Positions 22,936-33,823 of a stretch of DNA of 64,000 nt are shown here, piece by piece. Source of the DNA: Hypholoma sublateritium FD-334 SS-4 (Eukaryota > Basidiomycota > Agaricomycetes > Agaricales > Strophariaceae); assembly GCA_000827495.1 (NCBI GenBank), contig KN817521.1, positions 744,001-808,000 of the forward strand, read 5' to 3'. How positions within the stretch are numbered: position 1 is the first letter of the stretch; the number at the start of each line of letters is the position of its first letter. The notes beneath the pieces were generated by a model, which was not told the DNA's origin, searched no databases, and saw nothing but the letters and a program-made list of their open reading frames with translations. The translations under genes were made by a program, and so were the position numbers.

Positions 22936-25698
22936 ATGATGCCTCCCCCAGCATTCAAAACGGGTGACTTTCCCATTGATGAACCTCGTCCAATCAAAGT
23001 TGCTGTTATAGGAGCGGGCTATAGCGGTATATCGCTTCTTTCGACGCTAAGTGTATACTAAATCAACTCATACCTGATGCTATCTTAGGAATCGTGGCTG
23101 GAATACGGTACGAATACTAGATCATACGGGCCTGCGGCTCCTAGTCCGTGACCTTACGATGAATGGAACATTCTCTTCAGATTTCTGCAGAAAATCCAGA
23201 ACATGGACCTGAAAATCTATGAATCCAACGCAGGAATAGGAGGGACTTGGTATGTTAATAAGTATCCGGTACGCCACCATTCAAGATCAGGTGGTCATCG
23301 AACTATTTTTGCTGCTTGACGTCTATGTTGGGATGCATCTCATTAAATGTTTAGGGCCTCATGTGCGATATTCCCTCGCATTCGGTGAGAATCCGATCTG
23401 ACAGGCTTTACCTTGCCCTTATCTATCGAGTACTCAAAATCCTTTACTCAGTATCAAGTCACCTTCGAGAACAAGGTGCGCATTATTTCCACTGCTGAAA
23501 ATCTCGCTACCTTACATCGGCGCTCGTTTAGACAGATTGGTCTGGATTCTACGCCTCTGGGGAGGAAATACTGCAAAACCTTGTGAATGTTGTCGACAAA
23601 TATAAGCTGCAACCATTCATAAAATTACAACACCGGCTCACATGCGCTCGATGGGACGAATCAATTGGAAAATGGCACCTCACTATCCGAAAGTCAAGGA
23701 CCTCAGGACCGGCTATGGGTAGCAAAGGAGCGCTCAAGATTCCTACTTACGACGACTGGGAAGAGATACATGATGTTGTTGATATTTTATTTTTAGGTGT
23801 CGGGTCTCTGAGTCGTTGGACCTGGCCTAATATCATGGGACTAGAAACATTCTCCGGAGAAGTTATACATAGTGCCCAGTGGGACACCACCGAGCACGAA
23901 AAAAATTGGAAAGATAAAAACGTCGCTGTAATCGGTGTGGTATGCAGTGTTTGATTTGTTTCACTGGGCGTCAAATTAAACGCCGTCCGCTTTTAGGGAT
24001 CTTCTGCTATTCAGATTGTCACTGCTCTACAGCCAAAAGTGAAGCATCTATCCAACTATGTCAGAGGACAGACTTGGATATCTTCTCTATTTGTGCAAGA
24101 ACAAATGCTCAAGCTAGGAGGTTCTGCGTCGGCTGATATGGATAGGAACTGTAAGCAGAGATTATCACAGAAACGACTGAATGCTCAATCCTATTTCGAT
24201 AGACAAATTCACAGAGAAGACCATAGAATCATTCAAAGACCCAGTTTTCTACCAAAAAGTTCGAACTGACATAGAAATCGATTTGAATGTATGGTCTAGA
24301 TTCTTTCTCTGAAGTACCATGGTAATCGAACTCTTTATTCTTGTCAGCTTGCACACCCAGCCACTCTTGTTGGAAATCCTGCTGCGGGATTCGCTCGTGA
24401 TGAATTCAAGCAGTCAATGCTCGAGCGTTTGACTAAGAAGCCATGGATTGCAGAACACCGTGCGTCAGACCCTCTCTTGTTTATAGCGAGTCGACGGACA
24501 AGCTAAACGACGATTGCTTCAGTCGTCCCAGAATTCGGTGTCGCCTGTCGCAGGCTAACGCCGGGACCTGGTTACCTTGAAGCGCTCTGCGAGGATAACG
24601 TATGTTTTGATCGTCTGGCGCTTGAAGTTATTCCGACTATTACTTGATTAGGTATCTTTCATTCCAGCTTTGATCCAACGGGTTACACCCACCGGCATCG
24701 AAACTGTGGACGGCAAATCCCAAGATTTGGACGTAATCGTCTGCGCGACGGGTATGTAACAGGCTCAGGATTTGGGAAATGAATTCTGATGTAGCGTTAT
24801 ACTCTAGGCTTCGATACTAGTTACCGTTACGACTTCGATATCATTGGAAAGAAAGGGGAGACTCTCCAGGAGCATCACACACCTCATCCGAGAACGTATA
24901 TGTCCGTCGCAGTAGATGGTTTCCCAAACATGTTCCAAGCGCTGGGACCCAACGGAGGCGTCGGTGCTGGCAATCTTCTCTTGATCATGGAGCGCCAAGT
25001 CGACTATGCTGTCTCAGCGACATTAAAGATACAACGGGAACGAATCAAAAGCATGGACGCGAAGCCTGAAGCGGTTGATGACTTTGAATCATGGATAGAA
25101 GTTAGCCTTTGTCGTTTTTTGCAGAGGAAACGCTGATCTTTATTTTTTTCGGATAGAGCTATTTCCCCAAGGTCAGTTCATGTCCAAATTAATTGATGCC
25201 GTAATCCATTCAATGGCATCTGTGAATCGTGATACACAGACGGTATTTGGAACTACATGTCGATCGTGGTACAAGGGAGGAAAGGAAGAAGGCCGCGTTG
25301 TTGCCATTTGGCCAGGTAGTGCTCGGCTGTTTTGCTGCACTGTCGTCGAAAACTGACTGTTGCCCGTCCACAAAGGCTCACCAATGCATGCCGCACGAGC
25401 CCTCGCTCATCCGCGCTGGGAGGATTTCAATTATGAGTTTGTAGATGGTGCCGTCAACCGTTTCTATTGGTTCGGAGACGGAAACTCCGTAGCAGACGTC
25501 AATGAGCATGCAGATAGTGAGCCTATAAGACAAGGCCACGCAAAGTATACTGACGAAGAATTCACAGAGGCATGGTATTTGAGACCCGAGAACATTGATT
25601 ATCCGCCTGGTAAATTTTGTCTTCTGTCTTGCCTCGTCAGCATTTACCGATCCTGCTCATTTCGTTTAGTCCCCACGGAGGATAAGTCGAAACTTTGA
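22936..25698 (+). CDS. Baeyer-Villiger-type FAD/NADPH monooxygenase
   Basis: Exons: 22936-23026, 23089-23107, 23181-23268, 23355-23384, 23431-23475, 23532-23939, 23997-24150, 24203-24288, 24348-24459, 24523-24599, 24652-24751, 24808-25100, 25157-25171, 25240-25315, 25376-25609, 25670-25698 (618 aa). The class B flavoprotein inserts oxygen next to a ketone or oxidises heteroatoms. Evidence includes the FAD Rossmann motif GAGYSG (26-31), GGTWYVNKYPG, CDIPSH, and the type I fingerprint FSGEVIHSAQWD (about 198-209, fitting FxGxxxHxxxW). A second dinucleotide motif is GVGSSAIQ (about 226), and CATGFDTSYRYDF lies near the C-terminal third. The substrate cannot be told. The exon at 25157-25171 is only 15 nt. 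A second ATG follows immediately at 22939. Confidence 0.9.
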
Positions 25699-25852
25699 AT
25701 CAAGGCATGAAGTTAAGACGAGGTAACATTCGAGCTGCCTGTCCTCGCAAGCAACTTGCAAGGCGTGTTGAGTTCCACTTCCGCTGTATGGTATCTATGT
25801 TTGTTACAAAGGAAATAAATATAGGTTGAAGAGGAAGTCTATAAATAAGCGT

Positions 25853-28839
25853 TCAGATCATTCCGTCGTGTTGAGGAACGGCTACAGGTGTCCGCCCTCC
25901 CATGGAACTGCCTGGTCGATTTGCGGAGCGTGGGGGTAAGGGGACTGCAGGGCTACGGGGTGCCGGGCTAGCTCTCGCAGACCGAGGGGGCCTTTCTCGG
26001 TACGAGTCAAGGCCGTCTCTATCTCTGAAGCTATCCGAGCGATCGCGAGAGCGATATGGCGTCGCGCTCAAGGGTGGTCTAGGAGAAGGGGCGGCCACAG
26101 GAGGCAGTGCTGACGCGAGAGCAGACGTTGCAGCCGATATAGGCGTTCGCGATCGCGTGGTGGCAGAGATAGGGTAATTATTACTGCTCTGACGTGCGGA
26201 GAAGAGCGGTGCCACGTAGTTGGGGGTTTCCATACGAGAATACGAAGAATTAGCAGTCGAAGGGCTCAAGACATTGGGTAATTTTGTATCATCAGATGGC
26301 GGAGGGTATAGCGAGTCGCCGTTGCCAATTGGAGGAGGAACAGGCATCAGTCGACGGGCATTAACAGGGGGAGGAGCTGCTGATATGAGGGGTATAGGAG
26401 GTGCTTCAAAGCTTGGGGGGCTTTGCTGTTCCAATGACTTGGTCAAACCAGACGATGTGGTAGGACCGATCTTCGACATACGGTGCTCCTGGAATGAGAA
26501 GGCAGAAGAAAATTTTGACTGTTCCTTCTGGTGTTCTAAGAGGATGTCGTCCAATAAATACCGGAAATCAAGGCCATATTCCTGTAAAAGCTACCGTGTT
26601 TTAATATATATTGCGTATATAATTCGATAGAAAGATAAAGAGTATCAGCGTACCTTCTTGCTTTGTGTTTGCGTGATGTGTATGGCTTCTTCCACGATTT
26701 TCGTGTCAACCTCGTTCGAGTACACCTGCTTTCTGAATATTTCTGCATATTCTTCAATGCGATCCTTAGTCCAAGTAATGAATGCTGGTGATAAATAAAA
26801 TCAGCGCAATCACCCGAAATAACACAGAAAAATTACGACGTACAACTCGCCACTTCATTCTCTTTGAAACTGGCTAAATACCAATCTGCCGTATGTTTAA
26901 TCCCTGTAAAATAGACAACAGCTAATTCTCCGATGAATGTACCGATGTGCCCTTCAAATCGAATCTTTCGGGTAAGCGCGTGTATAACACCTGTGCGCAT
27001 CTCCAGGAATGTACTCCGAGCAGCAGCACCAGCTTTCAGTCTATTGAGAAGGGATATATGCGCAACGACTGTGCTTTTCCGCACGGATGAGAGGGCAAGG
27101 GAAGCTAGTAGTGACGTTATTAGTTGGCCTGTTAAATGAGAGAGTTTCGTGGACAGTAATGGTATAACGCCAACTTTGGCTTGGCCTGGAAACACGCAAA
27201 TTAGATAGGTTGTGAGATGACGGTAGAATCATTGTACCTTTTTCGACCAGATCCACCGCTTTGCCCCATTCTTTCAAAGCTATCGCTATTGTAAGGTCAT
27301 CGGACCATTCGCCCACCCATCGAGTGTCCCTTTCCGCCTTTTCCTTGGCGTCGACAGCGATACCAGGGATGTCACCGCCCCTTTTTGCCAACTCGGCCAT
27401 CCAGTCGGGTACAGGAGGTACAGGAGAATTCCGCTAGTGTAGATATTGAACATAAGTATAGATACAATATGTATAATGGTTGGGGGTAAACTCACACCAC
27501 CGATTCCAGTGGAAACTCCCCCAGCTCCTTGCCACATGCTCTTGCGACGTTCATGTTCTCCTTCCCGCTCCTTTCTTTTTTTCTGCGATAGTTCTTCGGC
27601 GACTTGTCGAAACTGCGCAAGTAGGCCTTTTTTATCTGCAGGGGATTCAGTTCTGTAAACGTGGGTTTCCTTGTTATGTTTGATTTTGAACACGTTGGTC
27701 ATGCCTCAAGGAAGAATGAATAAACAAAACAATCAAATGGATGAAGAACTCACTTGGAGTATCCTTTGTGTCAAGGACCAACATCTCATTCAACAGCCAG
27801 CATTTTTCTGCCACAAGTTTGCCTTCATTTACGGTTGAACCACCGCCGTCGGCGCCGGCATTTGCGGCGCGTCTCCTTCTTTTGGCCACTAGTACTGCAT
27901 CGTCAAGAATGACGAATTTGACTTTTCCAGTGACCTTGTACGTTGCCGCGTTAAGACTGAATACATTTTCGATCTCTCCGACTACGTGTCTTCCTGGCAT
28001 AGTCGGCACGAATTTGGAAGCACCTTCAATTGATGCGTGTAAGGCTTGCATTTGGTTGAAGTATAGAACGCGCAAGTCAGCAACTGAAGAGCGCTTGTAA
28101 GTGGACATTAAAGACGAGGATGTAGAAGTTGGATCAGGTATGTGTAGTGTCGAAGGCATGGACTTGTAGTCGGATAGTAGATCTTTGAGTTCTAACATTT
28201 CATTTTCAAGAACTGATATTTCTTTCGAGATAAGTACAAATTCAGCATAACTGACATGACACTATTGTTAGATAAATGTGCTTCGTGAAATGGGAATATC
28301 GCGTACTTCTTGAATACGCTGCGCTGAAGCTCAGCGGAAGTGTCGTCCACGGCGCTGCGTAACGACGACTGTAAAGTCTTGAGTTCTGATTCAGTTGAGT
28401 TTGCAAGCTTTAGTTTGAGATCTGTCCAAGGAATTTATAATCCAGATAGAAGTACTTATGATGATCTGGGCTCACAAGCAGCAGGATCAAAGTTCTCGTC
28501 GCTCAACAGTCTCTTGTCATCGCTAACGGCTTTCACATCGTCCTTCGTGCCAGTTCGGTCCCGAACATCCTCTTCGCCTTCACGACCACCAATGGCCGCT
28601 CTTTCTCCAGCGGGAATCAGCCCCATGAGACTCGGCATCGGTGGGACACCAGAGAGCTGAGTCGGACTGGATATGTCGGCATAGCGCGTCGACATGCGTT
28701 TCTTGATCTTGTCATCTATTCGATTCTTGCCTCTTTCGCGCGGAGTTACTCCGGCACCAGGCTTCGCGAGTTTTGTGGTCGGAGAACGCTGTGCTTTACG
28801 AGGCGCCTGAGAGGGCCGGGAGCGGAGGGAGATATCCAT
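25853..28839 (-). CDS. EXO84: Exocyst complex component Exo84
   Basis: Exons: 28839-28476, 28421-28307, 28250-27754, 27704-27496, 27433-27238, 27185-26844, 26784-26654, 26581-25853 (860 aa). It is a subunit of the octameric exocyst that tethers secretory vesicles to the growing tip and bud sites. After a basic, disordered N-terminus comes the Vps51-like coiled segment (LKLKLANSTESELKTLQ, VFKNYAEFVLISKEI), then a PH-like domain (HVVGEIENVFSLNAATYKV, KVKFVILDDAVLVAKRR, FKIKHNKETHVYRTES), then the helical C-terminal Exo84 domain (LTIAIALKEWGKAVDLVEKG, FEGHIGTFIGELAVVYF). The last 230 residues are a Pro/Ser/Arg-rich low-complexity extension that makes the protein longer than usual. It is head-to-head with the Skt5-like gene. 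Confidence 0.92.
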
Positions 28840-28998
28840 GGTGGTTGCAAGCAAGTCTAATTACGTACTGAGCGCCCGCCTTGTGTCACGGACCGACCCC
28901 ACATCATCGTCACGTCCATAATCTCCAATTGGCTGACATACACCACGGTCACATAACTGAATTCGCTCTCGGGCTTGCTCTCCGCCATCATCGCTATC
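28840..28998. promoter_or_regulatory. Short shared promoter of EXO84 and the Skt5-like gene
   Basis: Only 159 bp separate the two divergent start codons, so transcription of both genes must start within or close to this stretch. No TATA box is visible. Confidence 0.5.
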
Positions 28999-30685
28999 AT
29001 GGCCATGTATCCCCCCGAGTCCCAACAGCCTTGGGCGCACCAGCCTCCCCGTTCATCCCCGTCCACGGAGTTCGTTTCCCCTCCCGATTCCACCAAGCAG
29101 TTTCTCTCAAATTCGCGCTCTATGAAGGATCTTCCGGATCCATCTGCCAATAGGCTTGAACCAGAGGCAGAGTACTTCGACGACCATTCCCCCGAACAGG
29201 AGGACGACAATGACGATTTTTTCAACGGTAACTCGTCAAATGCAAATGGCTCACTACACCCTAATGGCCCATACAATCCAGTTGTTGGGGACTACCGTGG
29301 CGGCTCTGTTGCAACGCAGTCCGTTCGATCTCCATCCCCCCCGCCAGGTCCTATTCTCGACCATTCCCATCTTCGGCCTGGAAATCAGGCCTCCCTGCTC
29401 TCTCATGAACGCACCTTGGAGCTTTACCGTGCAAACGCTAAAAAGACCCAAGACCCTGACCTTCAATTCGAGTTTGCCGTATTTATGATAGATGCATCCA
29501 AGACAATGCCCATCCCCGTCCTCAATGCCGGTAACGTGATGGAGGTCGAAAAGGCGATTGACAAGAGGGAAGACCTCATTCGTGAAGCTATGGCTTTGCT
29601 CAAACGTCTTGCCGACCGAGGACATCCGCAGAGCCAATACTTTTTGGCTGACTGCTACGCGAACGGCATCGGAACAGTCAAGAACAAGCAGGACTTTGAC
29701 CGTGCATATCCACTATTCGTCCTGGCCACAAAACATAACCACCCTGACGCTGCGTATAGAGCTGGTGTCTGTTGTGAGAACGGTTGGGGCTGTAGGCGGG
29801 AATCGGCGAAGGCACTGCAATTCTTCCGGAAGGCGGCGGCAGCATTGCATCCTGGAGCCATGTATAGGCTGGGAATAGCCGAATTAAATGGAGAGCTAGG
29901 TCTTTCCAAAAGCCCAAAGGAGGGCGTGAAATGGCTAAAAAGAAGTGCAGAAAGTGCAACGGCCGAGTTCCCTCATGCTCTCCACGAACTGGCTCTCCTT
30001 CACGAGCGCGGAATAGACAATGTCCTCTTCGTCGATTATGAATATTCTACGGAACTCCTGGCTCAAGCAGCTGAGCTCGGATATGCACCTAGCGCATATC
30101 GACTAGGAGAATGTTACGAATACGGGAAAATGGGATGCCCTCAAGACCCAGCATTGTCAATACACTACTATGCGAGTTGAACATTTCCCCTTTACCTATT
30201 ATAACTCATAGATTACACGCAGAATATTGCTGCGCAGCAGAACCACCGGGACGCATGTTTTGCCCTCACAGCTTGGTATCTCGTTGGTTCCCCGGGTGTC
30301 CTTCCTCAATCCGACACCGAGGCATTTCTCTGGGCGCAAAAGGCTGCTGATGCCGGACTGGCCAAAGCCATGTACGCGGTTGGTTATTTCCTCGAAGTCG
30401 GTATCGGCACAGCGCCCAACATGACCGAGTGAGTTCCGTTCCCTCGCCTTTTAAGCCAAACATATCTTGTCTATCTCTGTGAGACCGTGACTGACGGAAT
30501 GTTGCAGAGCAATGCTGTATTACAAACGCGCAGCTGACTTGGGTGATAAGCGTGCGGCTCAACGTCTGCGCGGGTCCCAGAGCCAGCCCATGCATCAACC
30601 TGGAGGAGCAGGAGCTGTTGTCAGCCGCGGCTTGGACGACACGACGAACAAAAACGCAAAGGACAAGGACTGCATAATTATGTAA
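28999..30685 (+). CDS. Skt5/Chs4-like SEL1-repeat chitin synthase activator with C-terminal CaaX box
   Basis: Exons: 28999-30171, 30223-30428, 30508-30685 (518 aa). Skt5/Chs4 proteins activate and anchor chitin synthase III at the membrane. The disordered acidic N-terminus is followed by about seven SEL1 repeats from residue ~195 to ~480, e.g. GHPQSQYFLADCYANGIG, HPDAAYRAGVCCENGWG, HPGAMYRLGIAELNGELG and YAPSAYRLGECYEYGKMG. The protein ends CIIM, a CaaX prenylation motif, as in yeast Skt5, so membrane attachment by farnesylation is likely. The first intron (30172-30222) must be GC-AG: no GT fits, and the join restores HYYNIAAQQNH. ATGs at 28999 and 29005 are both possible starts. Specific Skt5 orthology is inferred from repeats plus CaaX. 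Confidence 0.87.
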
Positions 30686-31139
30686 CCTCAGTCCCCCTCA
30701 CGCTGAATCATTTATTACTCTCTGAGCGAACAGATTTTCATTCATTCTTCTCACGATACCAGGAAGGCTTGTCCCGTTATTGGCGTACATTATCCATATC
30801 CGAAGCATCTTAAACTATGACATTCAAGATTCACCCCAATTCATGTAATCTACATTCTCTCCGACCCGATTTTCATGGACACAAACTGTAAAGTTAATAT
30901 CTTACATATCGCAACATACTTTTTCTTGGGTAGATAATTGAGTAATGAAACCAGCCTACCTCCAGCCTAGGAAAAGATGGGGAAGGAGTAGATATACAGA
31001 ATTGTTCCTGCAAGATCATTCCGTAGCAAGTAGCTATAATCATTGACTGCGTATTTGGAAGGATACTGCAGTTTGTTCTTCAGCCTGGGGCTATTAGGGT
31101 AAACGGGTATTATTCTACCTGGACCAACACAGCATTTAA
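30686..31139. other. Intergenic region
   Basis: About 450 bp between the Skt5-like gene and the tRNA gene. Nothing recognisable beyond the expected 3' untranslated region. Confidence 0.4.
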
Positions 31140-31221
31140 GGACCCCTAGCTCAGTGGTAGAGCGTGAGATTCCAGTAAGCTTGTCTCCTCAAGGTCATCC
31201 GTTCAATCCGGGTGGGGTTCA
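31140..31221 (+). tRNA. tRNA gene, probably tRNA-Trp(CCA) with a ~10-nt intron
   Basis: The cloverleaf folds directly. The acceptor stem GGACCCC pairs with GGGGTTC (one G-T pair), with discriminator A at 31221. The D arm is GCTC/GAGC with loop AGTGGTA, the variable loop AGGTC, and the T arm ATCCG/CGGGT with loop TTCAATC. The internal Pol III promoter is intact: A box TAGCTCAGTGG at 31147-31157 and B box core GTTCAATCC at 31201-31209. The anticodon stem is TGAGA/CCTCA with an A-C mismatch at its last pair. Loop TTCCAG gives anticodon CCA at 31072+100 to 31074+100 (31172-31174). An intron of about 31176-31185 follows position 37, as expected for fungal tRNA-Trp. The gene call is firmer than the isotype. 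Confidence 0.7.
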
Positions 31222-31223
31222 TG

Positions 31224-31228
31224 TTTTT
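31224..31228 (+). terminator. RNA polymerase III terminator of the tRNA gene
   Basis: A run of five T immediately after the discriminator base of the tRNA gene, the normal Pol III stop signal. Confidence 0.65.
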
Positions 31229-31722
31229 GATATTCTATCGTGTACTAATCTCGCAATTCTAAGTTCTGCGTTGAAGCTTCAAAATTCAAGCAACTTGTTA
31301 CTTGTCAAGAAGGCTTCAACTGTCAACAAAATGAAGTTATGATGTTTGAACATATTTGTGTAAATTCAAAATTCTATTATTGCATATGCCGCTTGACCGA
31401 TTCGAACTTCCGGGACTACCGCGGCCGCCGCTCCGGGCTGGGCGTCCGTCGGGCGAGCGTTGTCGTGACTCGTCGCATCTTGCCCTCCTTCTCCACTTCC
31501 TAAACATAATCATTAATGCCCACTTGAACGTGCGCTGACTGAGAACTCAGTGCGGCTTACAAACAGCTTGAATTCTGACAAACATGACCATGACGTCGAT
31601 ATCGCAGCATATGCCACCCTGATTTCGCTCAGATTCAAATGTATTTATACGAGGTCAATGTATCCCACAGAATGCAGACTAAGTACGCCGACTCAAATCA
31701 AATCCCAATACTCTCTACACCG
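31229..31722. other. Intergenic region with a GC-rich block
   Basis: About 490 bp upstream of the MDR gene. A sharply GC-rich block (about 31405-31480, including GCGGCCGCC) sits inside otherwise AT-rich DNA. No gene was recognised. Confidence 0.4.
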
Positions 31723-32988
31723 ATGTCTGTTCATACTGCCATTGCTGCAACTGCCAAGGGCCGAATCGACGCCATTCAAGTACCCACTCGGGCACCTGAT
31801 GCTGGCGAAGTGCTCCTCAAAGTGGAATACGCCGCAATGATTGCGTTCGACACCTATGTCACCGACTTGGGCTTTTATGTCGAAAAGTACCCTGTGACAC
31901 TTGGCTTCAGCGCGTCTGGGACTGTGTCCAACCTTGGCTCCGGAGTCGAGGGCCTAAAAGTGGGAGACAGGGTATGTATTCCCAATGTTTAATATCAACA
32001 TAGACTGATGCCCACCTACCTAGGTAACTGCGTTTACCTTTGGAGAGTCGCAGAACAAAGGAGTGCAAGAATATATCACGCTATCGAAAAATGTTGTCGC
32101 CAAGGTCAGTGATGTTTCTCTCTGGCACGAGTTATGGGGTTAAATACATCACTCAAACAAACATCCTTCGTAGATTCCAGATTCTCTCCCTCTGGCGGCG
32201 GCAGCTACCCTACCAGACAACTTTGTAACATCGTTTTACACCCTCTTCAACCAGCTCGGCCTTCCAATCCCAGCATCATTCCCAGCGACAACCCTTCCTC
32301 CGCTGGCATCGGTCCCCGTCGTGATATATGGTGCTGGGTCCGTATCTGGCATATACGCCGTTCAGCTCCTTCACACAGCCGGTTACAAGAAGATCGTTGC
32401 CATTGCATCCGAGAGGAATCACGAATATCTGCACTCTATAGGCGCTACGGACACCATTGACTATAGGAGCGCCTCCCTTGTCGAAAATATCAGCGCTGCT
32501 GTAGGTGGCGACGGGAAAGTCCTATTGGCCGTCGATTGTATCGCAGCGGAGACCACCAGTTTGAAGACGCTGGGAAGCGTTATGAGCCCCTTGGGAAAGC
32601 TTGCGATTCTCCTTCCGCTCAAGGAAGGTAGCACAGTGACCAACGCGCCCGATCAGGAGATGTACTGGGAAGTGCGCCCAGAAAAGACACCTTTTCCCAA
32701 GGGAACAGAGCTTGTATACGTGCGGACGTTCTTCTATCAGCAGGTATGGATAGTTGTATTTTCATCGGTTTGGATTTTCTCACCTACCTGCTTTTCCAGG
32801 ACGAGACATTGCGCGAGAAATTGATGCCGAATATCCTACCTGCTCTCCTTGAGTCTGGGGTAATTAGTCCTAGCCGGGTGCGCCTCTTAGATCAAGGAAG
32901 CCTCTTGGAAAGAGTGAGCACAGGTCTTCAGTTGCTGAGGGAAAACAAAATTAGCGGCGAGAAGGTCATCGTGAAAGTAATTTCGTAG
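31723..32988 (+). CDS. Zinc-type alcohol dehydrogenase-like (MDR) reductase, trans-enoyl-reductase type
   Basis: Exons: 31723-31971, 32024-32104, 32174-32743, 32800-32988 (362 aa). It is a medium-chain dehydrogenase/reductase with an N-terminal GroES-like fold (GEVLLKVEYAAMIAFDTYV, LGFSASGTVSNLGSGVEGLKVGDRV) and a Rossmann domain (VVIYGAGSVSGIYAVQLL, with GxGxxG near residue 200). No set of catalytic or structural zinc ligands is evident, so an NADPH-dependent enoyl or quinone reductase role is more likely than a true alcohol dehydrogenase. Such proteins occur both as stand-alone detoxifying reductases and as partners of polyketide synthases. No such synthase is in the window, so the substrate is unknown. 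Confidence 0.85.
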
Positions 32989-33823
32989 GCTGGCATGGCT
33001 CTATATACTATATTCTGAGCTTGATTTATGCCCAAAGGCGAACAACCCCAAGGACCAGTAGACTTTCACTGTGCCACTCGCAAGATGATGGATGACGACA
33101 CGCGTATGTAGTCGCGACTGGTTAATTGAGATCACGCGCCTACCCCTATAGATCACGTTATTCGGATCTACGTTCGTTTCCCCCGGGCCGCGGTCCCGTC
33201 GACGGTCGCGGCGAAAGGTTAAGTTCAAGCTAATCTCGCTGGGACGAGTCAGTCGAAGTCGCTACCCAGGGAGCGATCCCACGCGCGAGGCGATGAAAGA
33301 CGACTATCGACTGGACTACGTTACGTGCCGCAGATGGTCAGCATGAAGAGCGACCACAGCAGCAGATAGGTGCACTCACTAAAGGGACGTGCGAGCGGGT
33401 CAGGATGAAGAGCGACCCCGCACACAGACCCTCGGCGTGAGGCTGATGGGCGTGCAGATGTCTCACATGCCCTTGTTGCACCTAGAACGGTGGCAGACGG
33501 GCAAGTGGCCATTGCGACGCCGGCAGGCTTATCCGCTGTGACACTGGATGTCATGGTCGCGGGTGCTGCAAAGACCGTGGACCTGCTGAAGGTCAGGACA
33601 CGGGTTGGAGGACGCGAAAGGCGGTCTCGTCAGGACGAGATTAGCCTTGTGTAAACACGTGCCTTTTTAAATCCAATTAAGTTGGAGCCACAGCGCGCAA
33701 GGTCCGTCCGTTACGGTTCAAGGGACAAGCTATTGCAGCACATGCAAGCCACTGTATACCCGTCTTCACCCACTGTTGAATCTGAGCTCATTTCAACTCT
33801 TATCTGAACGCATATCCAGAGTC
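32989..33823. other. Intergenic region with GC-rich, repeat-bearing island
   Basis: 835 bp between the MDR gene and the MCC alpha gene. The central part (about 33150-33660) is GC-rich, with a diverged 20-bp direct repeat and a perfect 7-bp inverted repeat. No protein family or RNA was recognised, and open frames lack coding character. Confidence 0.45.
33336..33417. repeat. Pair of 20-bp direct repeats, 62 bp apart
   Basis: The copies at 33336-33355 and 33398-33417 read GGTCAGCATGAAGAGCGACC and GGTCAGGATGAAGAGCGACC, identical except for one base. GACGTGC-like words upstream of each copy suggest a slightly longer, decayed tandem duplication. Function unknown. Confidence 0.6.
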
